From: Chishuiella changwenlii
Lineage (GTDB): Bacteria; Bacteroidota; Bacteroidia; Flavobacteriales; Weeksellaceae
NCBI RefSeq assembly: GCF_900142565.1
Contig: NZ_FRBH01000006.1
Coordinates: 124,001-188,000, forward strand
DNA: 64,000 nucleotides
Direction: 5' to 3'
The translations under genes and the position numbers were made by a program. Position 1 is the first letter of the stretch. Every line of letters begins with the position of its first letter. The notes under the pieces were generated by a model, which was not told the origin of the DNA, did no database searches, and worked only from the letters and a program-made list of their open reading frames with translations. Below are positions 27,869-35,261 of this stretch, in pieces.

Positions 27869-28795
27869 ATGAGTATAGCAATTATTTTTAATAATAGAAA
27901 AATAGAAGACTGGCAAGAGAAATTATCTGCTCAGTTAACAAATACAAAAGTTGAGGTTTATCCAGAAATTTCTAATCCAGAAGATGTTGAGTTTATTATA
28001 GCTTGGAAACCTCACAAGGGATATATTAACGAGTTTCCTAATGCAAAAGTTATTCAGTCTGCTGGCGCAGGAATAGATCATTTATTGCACACAAAATTAC
28101 CGGAACACGTAAAAGTTACACGAATTGTTGATGAAGAATTAAAACAAGATATGTTTGAACATGTTTTGGCTTGCGTTATGATTTCGATGAAGAATATGTA
28201 TAAATATTCTAAAAGTCAAGAAAACAAAGAGTGGAAACCTGTTAATTATCAATCAATAAAAGATGTAACCATAACAGTTTTAGGATTAGGTAAAATAGGA
28301 CAATTTGTTGCTGAAAAATTTGTTAATCTTGGATTTAAAGTAAAAGGATGGTCTAATTCTGAGAAACAAATAGAAGGAGTAAAATCTTTTTCTGGAGAAT
28401 TAGAATTAGCTGAAGCTGTAAACGGTACAGATTTTATTGTGAATATTCTACCATTAACAAATGAAACGAAAGGTATTTTAAATAAAAACTTGTTTGATGA
28501 ATTTTCAGCAAATACTGTTTTAATTAATGTTGGTAGAGGTGCGCACTTAGTTGACGAAGATTTAATTGATGCTTTACAATCTAATCAAATAAAAGAAGCT
28601 TATCTAGATGTGTTTAATGAAGAGCCGTTACCAGTCGATCATCCTTTTTGGGAAAATGATAAGGTGTTTATGACGCCTCATGTAGCAAGTATAACCAATA
28701 CTTCTTCTGTGTTGTTACAGATTGAAGATAACTACTACAAAATGAAACAAAAAGCCGGTTTAACGAATGAGGTTTCTTTAGAAAAAGGGTATTAA
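27869..28795 (+). CDS. D-2-hydroxyacid dehydrogenase (glyoxylate/hydroxypyruvate reductase-like)
   Basis: The 308-residue NAD(P)-dependent oxidoreductase of the D-isomer-specific 2-hydroxyacid dehydrogenase family reduces 2-oxoacids such as glyoxylate. The Rossmann motif is TVLGLGKIGQFVAEKF. The substrate-binding and catalytic residues are Arg in INVGRGAHLVDEDL, Glu in DVFNEEPLP and His in TPHVASITN. The GhrA-like subgroup is suggested by the N-terminal IAWKPHKGYINEFPNAKVIQ and SAGAGIDHLL. It is followed by an AraC-type regulator gene 100 bases downstream on the same strand, so joint regulation is possible. Confidence 0.88.
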   Translation: MSIAIIFNNRKIEDWQEKLSAQLTNTKVEVYPEISNPEDVEFIIAWKPHKGYINEFPNAKVIQSAGAGIDHLLHTKLPEHVKVTRIVDEELKQDMFEHVLACVMISMKNMYKYSKSQENKEWKPVNYQSIKDVTITVLGLGKIGQFVAEKFVNLGFKVKGWSNSEKQIEGVKSFSGELELAEAVNGTDFIVNILPLTNETKGILNKNLFDEFSANTVLINVGRGAHLVDEDLIDALQSNQIKEAYLDVFNEEPLPVDHPFWENDKVFMTPHVASITNTSSVLLQIEDNYYKMKQKAGLTNEVSLEKGY

Positions 28796-28895
28796 TAATC
28801 ATATAAAAGGCGTTTATTTTTGTAAAAAAGACGTATTTTAAATTTTTATTGTTAACAAAATATTATATTATTGTAATTGTAAAAAAGACATAAAA

Positions 28896-29789
28896 ATGGC
28901 AGACTATATTCAACTATATTCTATCGATAATATATTAAGAACATACAGAGAGGAGGTGACAGATAGAAGGTTAGCCATTTTTGATGTAGGCCCAGAAAAT
29001 AGTTATTATTTTGTAAAGCGAAAACCTTACAAGTTTACATCTTTGGGCTTAATTTTAATTACAGCTGGAACTTGTGAAATTACAGTTAATTTAGAACTCA
29101 CTTTAGTAAAACGAGATGATATAATTGTTGTATTGCCAGGTCAATTATTTGAAATAATAAAACATTCGGATGATTTCTCTGTAAAAGCTATTTTTATTGA
29201 TTCTGAGTTGATTATAGAAGCTGGTTTTCATGTTAAGTCGAATACTCTTGTAGAATTCTTGTCTTCTAAATATCCTAAAATCATTTCATTAGATAAAAAA
29301 ATTGTACGCGATTTACGTTATAATCTTACAAAGATTAGTAAGTATCTTGTAAAGAATGATAATATCTTTTCTAAAGATTTAGTTTTACATCATTTCTCCG
29401 TTTTGATGTATGAAATGGGAGATTTTTACAATAGAGTAGTAAAAGCTAAAAGCACTAAAAAAGAGGTAAGGAAAGAAGAATTAGCCAAGAAATTTTTATA
29501 TTTAGTCTCTACACATTTTAAGCGAGAACGCAATGTACAGTTCTATGCAGATGAAATGTTTATTAGTAGAAAACATTTAACGAAAATAATAGTTGAAGTC
29601 TTTAATAAATCTCCTAAGCAAATTATTTCTGAAACGATAGTTTTAGAAGCTAAGGTATTACTTAAAAACCCTAATTATAGTGTATCTGATGTTGTAACAG
29701 ATTTAAACTTTGTTGATTCTTCTGTTTTTAGTAAATTTTTTAAGAATTACGCTGGTATTTCTCCAACCAATTTTATTACTGGTAATTAG
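28896..29789 (+). CDS. AraC family transcriptional regulator
   Basis: The 297-residue protein has an N-terminal cupin-like sensing domain (about 20-150; ILITAGTCEITVNLELTLV, DIIVVLPGQLFEI) and a C-terminal double helix-turn-helix (about 200-297). Recognition parts are YADEMFISRKHLTKII and VSDVVTDLNFVDSSVFSKFF, ending GISPTNF as in AraC/XylS proteins. The ligand is unknown. It sits between the hydroxyacid dehydrogenase and fabH, all in one direction. ACGTTA/TAACGT at 29852-29870, upstream of fabH, is a possible operator. Confidence 0.88.
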   Translation: MADYIQLYSIDNILRTYREEVTDRRLAIFDVGPENSYYFVKRKPYKFTSLGLILITAGTCEITVNLELTLVKRDDIIVVLPGQLFEIIKHSDDFSVKAIFIDSELIIEAGFHVKSNTLVEFLSSKYPKIISLDKKIVRDLRYNLTKISKYLVKNDNIFSKDLVLHHFSVLMYEMGDFYNRVVKAKSTKKEVRKEELAKKFLYLVSTHFKRERNVQFYADEMFISRKHLTKIIVEVFNKSPKQIISETIVLEAKVLLKNPNYSVSDVVTDLNFVDSSVFSKFFKNYAGISPTNFITGN

Positions 29790-29851
29790 AATTAATACAA
29801 ATAAGCGATTTTTATTTATTTATAATTTATAAGTCTTTTTGACAAGTTATT

Positions 29852-29870
29852 ACGTTATTTTACCTAACGT
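29852..29870 (+). promoter_or_regulatory. Inverted repeat upstream of fabH
   Basis: Six-base arms ACGTTA (29852-29857) and TAACGT (29865-29870) are separated by seven bases, about 95 bases before the fabH start. It could bind the AraC protein encoded just upstream; support is only positional. Confidence 0.25.
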
Positions 29871-29963
29871 ATTTATAAAAAATGAACAGATATTTGTGCT
29901 TCAAATTAAATAGGATGCGTCTTTTTTGTAAGATGCTGTGTTTTAGTTTGATTATCAAGTGTT

Positions 29964-30962
29964 ATGGGAAATAATTTTGCAAAGAGAATATACGCACAAA
30001 TTTCTGCTATTGGAGGATATGTGCCAGAAAATAAACGAACAAACCAAGATTTAGAAAAGATTACTGATACTTCTGATGAATGGATTGTAAAAAGAACTGG
30101 AATTAAAGAACGTCGTATTTTAGAAGATGGTTTAGCTACTTCTGATATGGCAGTTCGAGCAATTCAAAATTTGGTAGATACTTATCAAAAAAAATTAAGT
30201 GATATTGATGCTTTAATAGTTGCTACATCAACACCAGATATGTTAATGCCAGCAACAGCTAATATTATTTGCGAAAAATTAGGAATAGATAATGTATGGG
30301 CATTTGATATGAATGCTGCTTGTTCTGGATTTTTATATGCATTAGATATGGGAGCTTCTTTAGTTGAGAGTAACCGTTATAAAAATGTATTGGTTATTGG
30401 AGCTGATAAAATAAGTGCTTATGTTGATATAAATGATCGTTCTACGAATATTTTATTTGGAGATGGAGCAGGAGTTGTTTGGTTAGAACCAACAAAAGAA
30501 GAAGGTATTTTAGATGCTTTATTACAAAGCAATGGTTCTGGAAAAGACTTTTTAAATATAGAAGCAGGAGGTTCTTTATATCCAGCAAGTGCTGATTTAC
30601 CAATTGATGAAAAACATTACATTAAACAAGACGGAAGAATTGTATTTAAAAATGCTATTCAAGCTATGAGCGAAACTTGTTTAAATGTTTTAAAACAAAA
30701 TGATTTTTCTATTGAACAAGTAGATTGGTTAATTCCACATCAAGCAAATAAGCGAATTATAGATGCTGTTGGTAATGAAATAGGAATTGAAGAAGGTAAA
30801 ACTTTGGTAAATATCGAACATTACGGAAACACAATTGCTGCTACAATTCCATTATGTATGTGGGAAAATGTTTCAAAATTTAAAAAAGGAGACTTATTAA
30901 TGTTAACAGCGTTTGGAGCTGGTTTCTCTTGGGGAGCAAGTTTATTACGTTGGTCAATTTAG
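29964..30962 (+). CDS. fabH: Beta-ketoacyl-ACP synthase III
   Basis: Thiolase-fold enzyme that starts fatty-acid synthesis by condensing a short acyl-CoA with malonyl-ACP. Catalytic triad: Cys120 in NAACSGFLYAL, His259 in IPHQANKR, Asn289 in EHYGNT; the family end is TAFGAGFSWGASLLRW. The length of 332 is normal. The usual flavobacterial partners rpmF and plsX are not beside it, so it may be a second copy with a preference for another primer. In anteiso/iso-lipid bacteria such as flavobacteria FabH accepts branched acyl-CoAs. A strong terminator follows. Confidence 0.93.
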   Translation: MGNNFAKRIYAQISAIGGYVPENKRTNQDLEKITDTSDEWIVKRTGIKERRILEDGLATSDMAVRAIQNLVDTYQKKLSDIDALIVATSTPDMLMPATANIICEKLGIDNVWAFDMNAACSGFLYALDMGASLVESNRYKNVLVIGADKISAYVDINDRSTNILFGDGAGVVWLEPTKEEGILDALLQSNGSGKDFLNIEAGGSLYPASADLPIDEKHYIKQDGRIVFKNAIQAMSETCLNVLKQNDFSIEQVDWLIPHQANKRIIDAVGNEIGIEEGKTLVNIEHYGNTIAATIPLCMWENVSKFKKGDLLMLTAFGAGFSWGASLLRWSI

Positions 30963-30984
30963 TAGTAGAAAATATATATATTAT

Positions 30985-31018
30985 AAAAAAGAGTAACAGT
31001 TAACTGTTACTCTTTTTT
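30985..31018 (+). terminator. Terminator of fabH
   Basis: Perfect 34-base palindrome: AAAAAAGAGTAACAGTT and its complement, ending in T6. Confidence 0.92.
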
Positions 31019-31092
31019 ATTTTGTATTCAACGATGAATTCGAAATTGGTTATTCGTAGTTAGAAATTGGTTATTCGAGATTCGTAGTTTTA

Positions 31093-31127
31093 CCTCTAAC
31101 CTCTAACCTCTAACCTCTAACCTCTAA
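31093..31127 (+). repeat. Heptanucleotide tandem array CCTCTAA, five copies
   Basis: Five exact copies of CCTCTAA are followed by CTCAAAACCGTTA and, at 31138, the stop codon of the minus-strand gene. Upstream, GAAATTGGTTATTCG occurs twice (31042-31056 and 31063-31077). Confidence 0.95.
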
Positions 31128-31137
31128 CTCAAAACCG

Positions 31138-31551
31138 TTATTCTGCCGTAAACTCTTCGTTACATTTTTTACATTTATAAACTGTTTTATAATAAATAGG
31201 ATAAACCCAAAAGATAAAAGCAGATAAAATAGATAATAATCCTTTTCCACCTTTCATAGATTTAAAATTGCTGTAATATTCATTACTTCCACATTTAGGG
31301 CAAACTATCACCTCGTTTAAATCATTGGTATAATTTGTTTCATCAATCTCTTTTAAAATAGATAAAGCTTTTTCATGATCTTCTTTTCTAATTTTTAATC
31401 TAATACCTCCTAGTGCTTGTGTAAAAAGAGGATTCATTGAAATAGAATGTTCATCAAAAACAAAAGCATCTATATCTTCACTCTCTAATTTAGATCGCAG
31501 AATATGAGCCTCTACAGAAGAGTCGAAAACTTTTAATGTAATTAATTCCAT
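31138..31551 (-). CDS. DUF2007 domain protein with zinc ribbon
   Basis: The 137-residue product begins with a DUF2007 'putative signal transducing' module: residues 1-70, ITLKVFDSSVEAHILRSKLE, EDIDAFVFDE and GGIRLKIRKED. A zinc ribbon follows with CPKCG and CKKCN cysteine pairs flanking a hydrophobic segment (LLSILSAFIFWVYPIYY) that could be a membrane-associated hairpin. DUF2007 is found in many small bacterial regulators of unknown role. The gene stands alone on the minus strand, with a divergent hydrolase gene 116 bases away. Confidence 0.8.
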   Translation of the reverse strand: MELITLKVFDSSVEAHILRSKLESEDIDAFVFDEHSISMNPLFTQALGGIRLKIRKEDHEKALSILKEIDETNYTNDLNEVIVCPKCGSNEYYSNFKSMKGGKGLLSILSAFIFWVYPIYYKTVYKCKKCNEEFTAE

Positions 31552-31670
31552 GTTTTTGATATTAAAAAATGTTAAACTTTATAAGCGTAATGTGTGTATA
31601 AAATTACTTATTTTTAAATTAGAGTCTGTTTAAAAATAAATAAATTAATTAACACTAAAACATACACATG

Positions 31671-32417
31671 ATGAAAAATATTGTAAAAAGTTTAATTCTA
31701 ATTTTATTACTTATGACGAATTTAAATGCTCAAAATTTAAAACAAGTTGTATATCAAGATGGTTCTCAGAAATTGAATGGACTAATTACAGAAAATGCAA
31801 AGAAGAATCAGCCAGCTGTATTAATTCTACCAGCTTGGAAAGGAATTGATAATGAGGCAAAACAAGCAGCGCAAGATTTAGCAAAAGAAGGTTACGTTGC
31901 ATTTATTGCAGATATATATGGAGAAGGAAATATACCTACAGATAATGCTTCAGCAGCAAAAATAGCTGGAAAATATAAGGCAGATTACAAAGCTTACCAA
32001 CAAAGAATTAATGCCGCTTTAAAAGAATTAATAAAGTCTGGTGTAGATCCAAATAAAATTGTTGTTATTGGATATTGCTTTGGAGGAACTGGAGCATTAG
32101 AAACAGCCCGAGCTCAATTTCCAGTTAAAGGAGTTATTTCTATTCATGGAGGTTTAGCGAAAGATAAAAGTAGAGAGAATATTCCTTTAAAAACAAAGGT
32201 TTTAGTTGAGCATCCAGCAAAAGATGAATCTGTAAAACCAGAAGATATTACAAACTTAATTACAGAAATGGATAATGGAAATACAGATTGGCAAATAATT
32301 ACGTATGCGAATTCTAAACATACTTTTACAAATCCAGAATCACCAGATTATAATAAAATTATGGCAGATAGAGCTTGGAATCATACCTTATTATTTATAA
32401 ATGAATTATTAAAATAG
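31671..32417 (+). CDS. Dienelactone hydrolase family protein, exported
   Basis: The roughly 248-residue alpha/beta hydrolase has an export signal (MKNIVKSLILILLLMTNLNAQ). The nucleophile is a cysteine, Cys137 (counting from the first of two Met) in VIGYCFGGTG, as in dienelactone hydrolases. The acid is probably in the KDESVKPED region and the His is in ANSKHTFTNP. Natural substrates of these exported homologues are not established. Two ATGs at 31668 and 31671 are equally possible starts. The following 350 bases hold no gene. Confidence 0.85.
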   Translation: MKNIVKSLILILLLMTNLNAQNLKQVVYQDGSQKLNGLITENAKKNQPAVLILPAWKGIDNEAKQAAQDLAKEGYVAFIADIYGEGNIPTDNASAAKIAGKYKADYKAYQQRINAALKELIKSGVDPNKIVVIGYCFGGTGALETARAQFPVKGVISIHGGLAKDKSRENIPLKTKVLVEHPAKDESVKPEDITNLITEMDNGNTDWQIITYANSKHTFTNPESPDYNKIMADRAWNHTLLFINELLK

Positions 32418-32473
32418 TTGTTAGATTTTAAGAGTTTGTATGTTTTAAAGTGATTATGTTTTGTAATTCAGAG

Positions 32474-32556
32474 TGTCATTTTGAACTTGTTGAAAATAAT
32501 TCAGTTTCTCAATGATTTATAGCGAAATGAGATCCTGAAACGAGTTCAGGATGACA
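32474..32556. repeat. REP-like inverted repeat element
   Basis: The left end GTGTCATTTTGAACTTGTT and the right end, whose complement reads GTCATCCTGAACTCGTTTCA, are imperfect inverted copies. The right end contains the tight palindrome CCTGAAACGAGTTCAGG. Elements ending in GTCATYYTGAAC are, from memory, common in intergenic DNA of flavobacteria. Confidence 0.6.
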
Positions 32557-32722
32557 TACTTGACTTAAACTAAATTTATCATTACATAATATATAGTTTT
32601 GTCATATAAATTAACATGACATGTTGAAGTAAAAACAAGATTATAATTGAAAATTTTAGAGGAGAATAATTAGTTTAAACAACTTCATAATCCTAAAACG
32701 AGTTAATTAAAATAACTTAAAA

Positions 32723-32754
32723 ACATCAACACATTAACACATCAACACATTTTA
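32723..32754 (+). repeat. 8-bp tandem repeat ACATYAAC, four units
   Basis: Units ACATCAAC, ACATTAAC, ACATCAAC and ACATTTTA are consecutive, lying 16 bases before the stop codon of the converging AEC transporter gene. Confidence 0.75.
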
Positions 32755-32770
32755 ACATAACCACTAAAAA

Positions 32771-33685
32771 TTATTCAATAAAAATTTTAATCATTTGGTA
32801 CCAAAAAGCTGTGGTAAAAAATCCAATGATAATGCTAATTCCAATAATTAAATTAGTAAGCTTAGTATTTAGTTTAAATTGTTCAGCTATAATACTAGAT
32901 GTAACTAATGTTGGCATTGCAGCTTCTATTACTGATATTTTTGCCACATCACCTTTTATTCCTAAAATTAAAGCCAATACAATTACAACTGTAGGAGCTA
33001 TCATCAATTTATACACCATCGACATAGAAATTTGAGACCATAATTTTCTCCAACCATTAAATTTTAATTGTAATCCAACAGAAAATAAAGCTAATGGACC
33101 TACTGTAGCGGCTAACTTATCAAAGAATGGTTCAGCAAAATCTAAATTAATAAATTGAGAAAGGATTAATGCACTAATACATCCTAAAAAAGGAGGGAAG
33201 GTAAATAGTCGTTTTAAAATAAATTTTGAACTAATGCCACCAGAATTATTTCCTCCACCTTTTAATGCAGCAATTATTCCTAAAGTAGACAAACATAAAA
33301 ACATGGTTTGATCGCAAATAATTGCAATACTTAAATACTTTTCTCCATAAAAGGCAGTAATTAAAGGAAAGCCAATAAAGGACGTATTGCTGTAGCCACT
33401 TGCTAACTCTAAAGTACGACGAGAACGTTCCGAATAATTTTTTGCTTTACTATAGAATTTCATAAAGAAAAAACTACCAATGGCAATAATTAAGGTAGAA
33501 AAAATAGGAAAAAGCATTTCCGTTGACCATTCAACTTTTGGTAAATATTTAAACGAGACAGCAGGTAAAGCTAGATACAATATCCATGTATTAATTCCTT
33601 TATGTGCATCTGGATGAATAGATTTTGTAGATTTAAAAATCATTCCTGCAATTACACAAACTGCAATTAGAATAAAATTTACCAT
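32771..33685 (-). CDS. AEC family (auxin efflux carrier-like) transporter
   Basis: The 304-residue integral membrane protein has about ten hydrophobic segments. It belongs to the auxin-efflux-carrier/MdcF family, with LYLALPAVSFKYLP near the N-terminus, YSNTSFIGFPLITAFYGE in the middle and IEAAMPTLVTSSIIAEQF in the C-terminal half. Bacterial members carry malate, malonate or other organic anions; the substrate here is unknown. It is transcribed alone or with the thioesterase gene 76 bases upstream on the same strand. Confidence 0.88.
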   Translation of the reverse strand: MVNFILIAVCVIAGMIFKSTKSIHPDAHKGINTWILYLALPAVSFKYLPKVEWSTEMLFPIFSTLIIAIGSFFFMKFYSKAKNYSERSRRTLELASGYSNTSFIGFPLITAFYGEKYLSIAIICDQTMFLCLSTLGIIAALKGGGNNSGGISSKFILKRLFTFPPFLGCISALILSQFINLDFAEPFFDKLAATVGPLALFSVGLQLKFNGWRKLWSQISMSMVYKLMIAPTVVIVLALILGIKGDVAKISVIEAAMPTLVTSSIIAEQFKLNTKLTNLIIGISIIIGFFTTAFWYQMIKIFIE

Positions 33686-33761
33686 TATTTATTTTTTTAG
33701 CAAATTTCTAGCACAATAAACTTAAATGCAAGAAATTTCTTAAATATTATTGATGCTCAAG

Positions 33762-34184
33762 TTATTTAATTCTCATCATGGTAACAAGAGATGTTGCCGC
33801 ATGTGTCTCTTTTTTTGATTCTTCATTTACAGCAAAAATTTCAGTTCTTATTGTACTGATCTTTTTTCCACCTTTTATAACATAAGATTTAGATAAAAGA
33901 TAATCGCCAATTGCTGGTCTTAAATAGTTTACTTTTAATTCTACCGTTACCACATAACAATCGTCTTCGTAATGAGAGACTGCCGAATAACCAGAAGAAA
34001 CATCAACTAAAGAAGCTATCATAGCACCATTAAACATACCATGTTTTCTTGTTATTAATTGTTGTTTTGGTATTTTAATCGATACAAAATCTGTTTCGCA
34101 TTCAATTAAAGTTGCATTATAAAATTTTAATGTTTCGGAACGATTAAAACTCGCTTCAATTAATTGTCTTTTGTCATCAGTCAT
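33762..34184 (-). CDS. PaaI-type hotdog thioesterase
   Basis: The 140-residue single hotdog-fold protein has HGMFNGAMIASLVDVSSGYSA, corresponding to the HGG...A..D active-site helix of PaaI thioesterases, and VVTVELKVNYLRPAIGDYLL as the central strand pair. It probably hydrolyses small acyl-CoA thioesters in the cytoplasm. The usual HGG is HGM here and the acidic residue is retained. A hairpin terminator separates it from the gene upstream (34245-34838), so it has its own promoter in between or depends on read-through. Confidence 0.85.
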   Translation of the reverse strand: MTDDKRQLIEASFNRSETLKFYNATLIECETDFVSIKIPKQQLITRKHGMFNGAMIASLVDVSSGYSAVSHYEDDCYVVTVELKVNYLRPAIGDYLLSKSYVIKGGKKISTIRTEIFAVNEESKKETHAATSLVTMMRIK

Positions 34185-34201
34185 TTTATAAAAGTAAAAA
34201 A

Positions 34202-34235
34202 AAATAGCATTAATCTTAAAACATTAATGCTATTT
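34202..34235 (-). terminator. Terminator of the 34245-34838 gene
   Basis: Perfect 13-bp stem AAATAGCATTAAT / ATTAATGCTATTT with an eight-base loop. On the minus strand it is followed by a T-rich run, ten bases after that gene's stop. Confidence 0.85.
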
Positions 34236-34244
34236 CTAAAGTCT

Positions 34245-34838
34245 TTATTCTAAACTTAATTTTTTAATTATTGCTTCATTTTCTAATATTGAAACATTTT
34301 TTAAACCACGGTAGCGGCTTCCTTTATCCACTAAAATGATTTTACTTTTTAATGCAATCTTATTTAAAAGGTTTTGATTAGGAAATTGTTGAACAGTATT
34401 TTTAAAGATAATAAAAACATCGTCTTTGGATAATTTATTTATATCCTCTTCTGTAACAACTTCAATAATATTACTAGGTAAGTATAGTTGATCAAAAATA
34501 TAATCAAAGGTTTTAAAAGTTTTCCCTTTTAATTCTTCTGTATTGACTAAGAAATTTTTTAATCGATTAACTGTAGAATAAAAACTTCCAACCAAAGGAG
34601 GTTTAGGAATGTTACGCTCAAATAAACAACCATCAATTAATGAAAGAGGCAATTTTATCTCTAACTCATTAACATCAGAATTATATAAATGGCGGTAATC
34701 TAGATTTCTATTATCAAACTCGCGGATAATATGTTCTTTTAAATCCTTATTCGTAATAGGAAGTTGGTAATTAATAAAATGCACCAATTTTTCATTTGTA
34801 ATTGGAGATAAATTTAATTCTGAAATGTTTTGTGACAT
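34245..34838 (-). CDS. Conserved-looking cytoplasmic protein, unknown
   Basis: The 197-residue product has no signal peptide and no membrane segment. Its composition is ordinary, with predicted alternating helices and strands; segments such as LEIKLPLSLIDGCLFERN, FIIFKNTVQQFPNQNLLN and KSKIILVDKGSRYRGLKN hint at a small alpha/beta domain. I recognise no family. It has its own promoter box (34984-34991), a 140-base GC-rich and probably structured leader, and its own terminator, so it is a regulated single gene. Its regulation may say more about its role than its sequence does. Confidence 0.75.
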   Translation of the reverse strand: MSQNISELNLSPITNEKLVHFINYQLPITNKDLKEHIIREFDNRNLDYRHLYNSDVNELEIKLPLSLIDGCLFERNIPKPPLVGSFYSTVNRLKNFLVNTEELKGKTFKTFDYIFDQLYLPSNIIEVVTEEDINKLSKDDVFIIFKNTVQQFPNQNLLNKIALKSKIILVDKGSRYRGLKNVSILENEAIIKKLSLE

Positions 34839-34902
34839 ACAATAAATATTTAATGATTAAACAAATATTGTATTTCGATAAATAAAAGGGAGTGTACGTT
34901 AT

Positions 34903-34977
34903 TTTTGGATCAATTCCCGTATCATTTTCACCACCGTGGAGACTACTCTCGGTTGGTACCGTTATTCGGTTCGAAAT
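34903..34977 (-). ncRNA. Candidate structured leader RNA of the 34245-34838 gene
   Basis: On the minus strand this segment is about half G+C in a roughly 30% GC surrounding and starts where the transcript should begin after the TATATTTG box. It contains a nested hairpin ACC..CGAGAGTAGTCTC..GGT, with GAGA/TCTC closing a four-base loop, and then GATACGGGAATTGATCC. A GGGA/TCCC pair (TCCC near 34887) could fold before a T-rich run. I cannot match it to any riboswitch class I know. It could also be a coding leader. Confidence 0.4.
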
Positions 34978-34983
34978 ACTTAG

Positions 34984-34991
34984 CAAATATA
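34984..34991 (-). promoter_or_regulatory. -7 box of the 34245-34838 gene
   Basis: On the minus strand TATATTTG matches TAnnTTTG exactly; transcription would begin near 34977. No TTG is found at the -33 distance. Confidence 0.5.
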
Positions 34992-35062
34992 TAAAAAATA
35001 TTTATTTAGAAAAATTTACGAAAAATTATGATTTTTTTAAGTGTTTGTAGAAAAATATTTTG

Positions 35063-35070
35063 TAATTTTG
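35063..35070 (+). promoter_or_regulatory. -7 box before the MetX-like gene's leader peptide
   Basis: TAATTTTG matches TAnnTTTG exactly. A TTTG at 35044-35047 stands 15 bases upstream, slightly closer than usual for the -33 element. The leader-peptide ATG is 20 bases downstream. Confidence 0.5.
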
Positions 35071-35089
35071 AGTAATAGATAAATAAAAA

Positions 35090-35170
35090 ATGAATTCAAA
35101 TTTTTCATATATGGTATCATTTAAGAAACAGATTTGCAACGGCAGATACGGGGATACTATATATTTATAA
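35090..35170 (+). CDS. Leader peptide before the MetX-like gene
   Basis: The 26-codon frame reads MNSNFSYMVSFKKQICNGRY, then GDTIYL and stop, in the transcribed leader between the promoter box and a strong terminator. Codons 21-24 contain GGGGA (35150-35154) and TATA (35158-35161). These can pair with TCCCC (35197-35201) and TATA (35192-35195) and so break the terminator stem. A ribosome that finishes the peptide would cover this antiterminator strand, and one stalled earlier, for example at Met8 or Cys16, would leave it free. The layout matches attenuation control. The sensed amino acid is not certain. Confidence 0.55.
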   Translation: MNSNFSYMVSFKKQICNGRYGDTIYL

Positions 35171-35197
35171 GAAATTATTTTTTATTTTATTTATACT

Positions 35198-35229
35198 CCC
35201 CATTGATTATATCAATGGGGTTTTTTTTT
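35198..35229 (+). terminator. Attenuator terminator before the MetX-like gene
   Basis: Perfect 10-bp stem CCCCATTGAT / ATCAATGGGG with loop TAT, followed by nine T, 33 bases before the start codon. It must be bypassed for expression. Confidence 0.9.
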
Positions 35230-35261
35230 AAGCTGAAAATATTAACCATAATAACTAGGAC

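Larger units (their letters stand above)
32418..32770. other. Gene-free stretch with repetitive elements
   Basis: It contains a REP-like inverted element at 32474-32556 and an 8-bp tandem repeat at 32723-32754. No coding capacity is apparent, and the genes on both sides converge. Confidence 0.6.

Noticed and set aside
34955-34985. tRNA-like TTCGA segment (GGTTCGAAATAC)
   Set aside because: No acceptor stem, D-arm or anticodon arm of matching length surrounds it on either strand.
34792-34986. 64-codon minus-strand frame overlapping the start of the 34245-34838 gene
   Set aside because: Its TTG start lies within the -7 promoter box and would not be transcribed, and the frame overlaps the start of the gene. 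The GC-rich segment is better treated as leader RNA, though a coding leader is not excluded.
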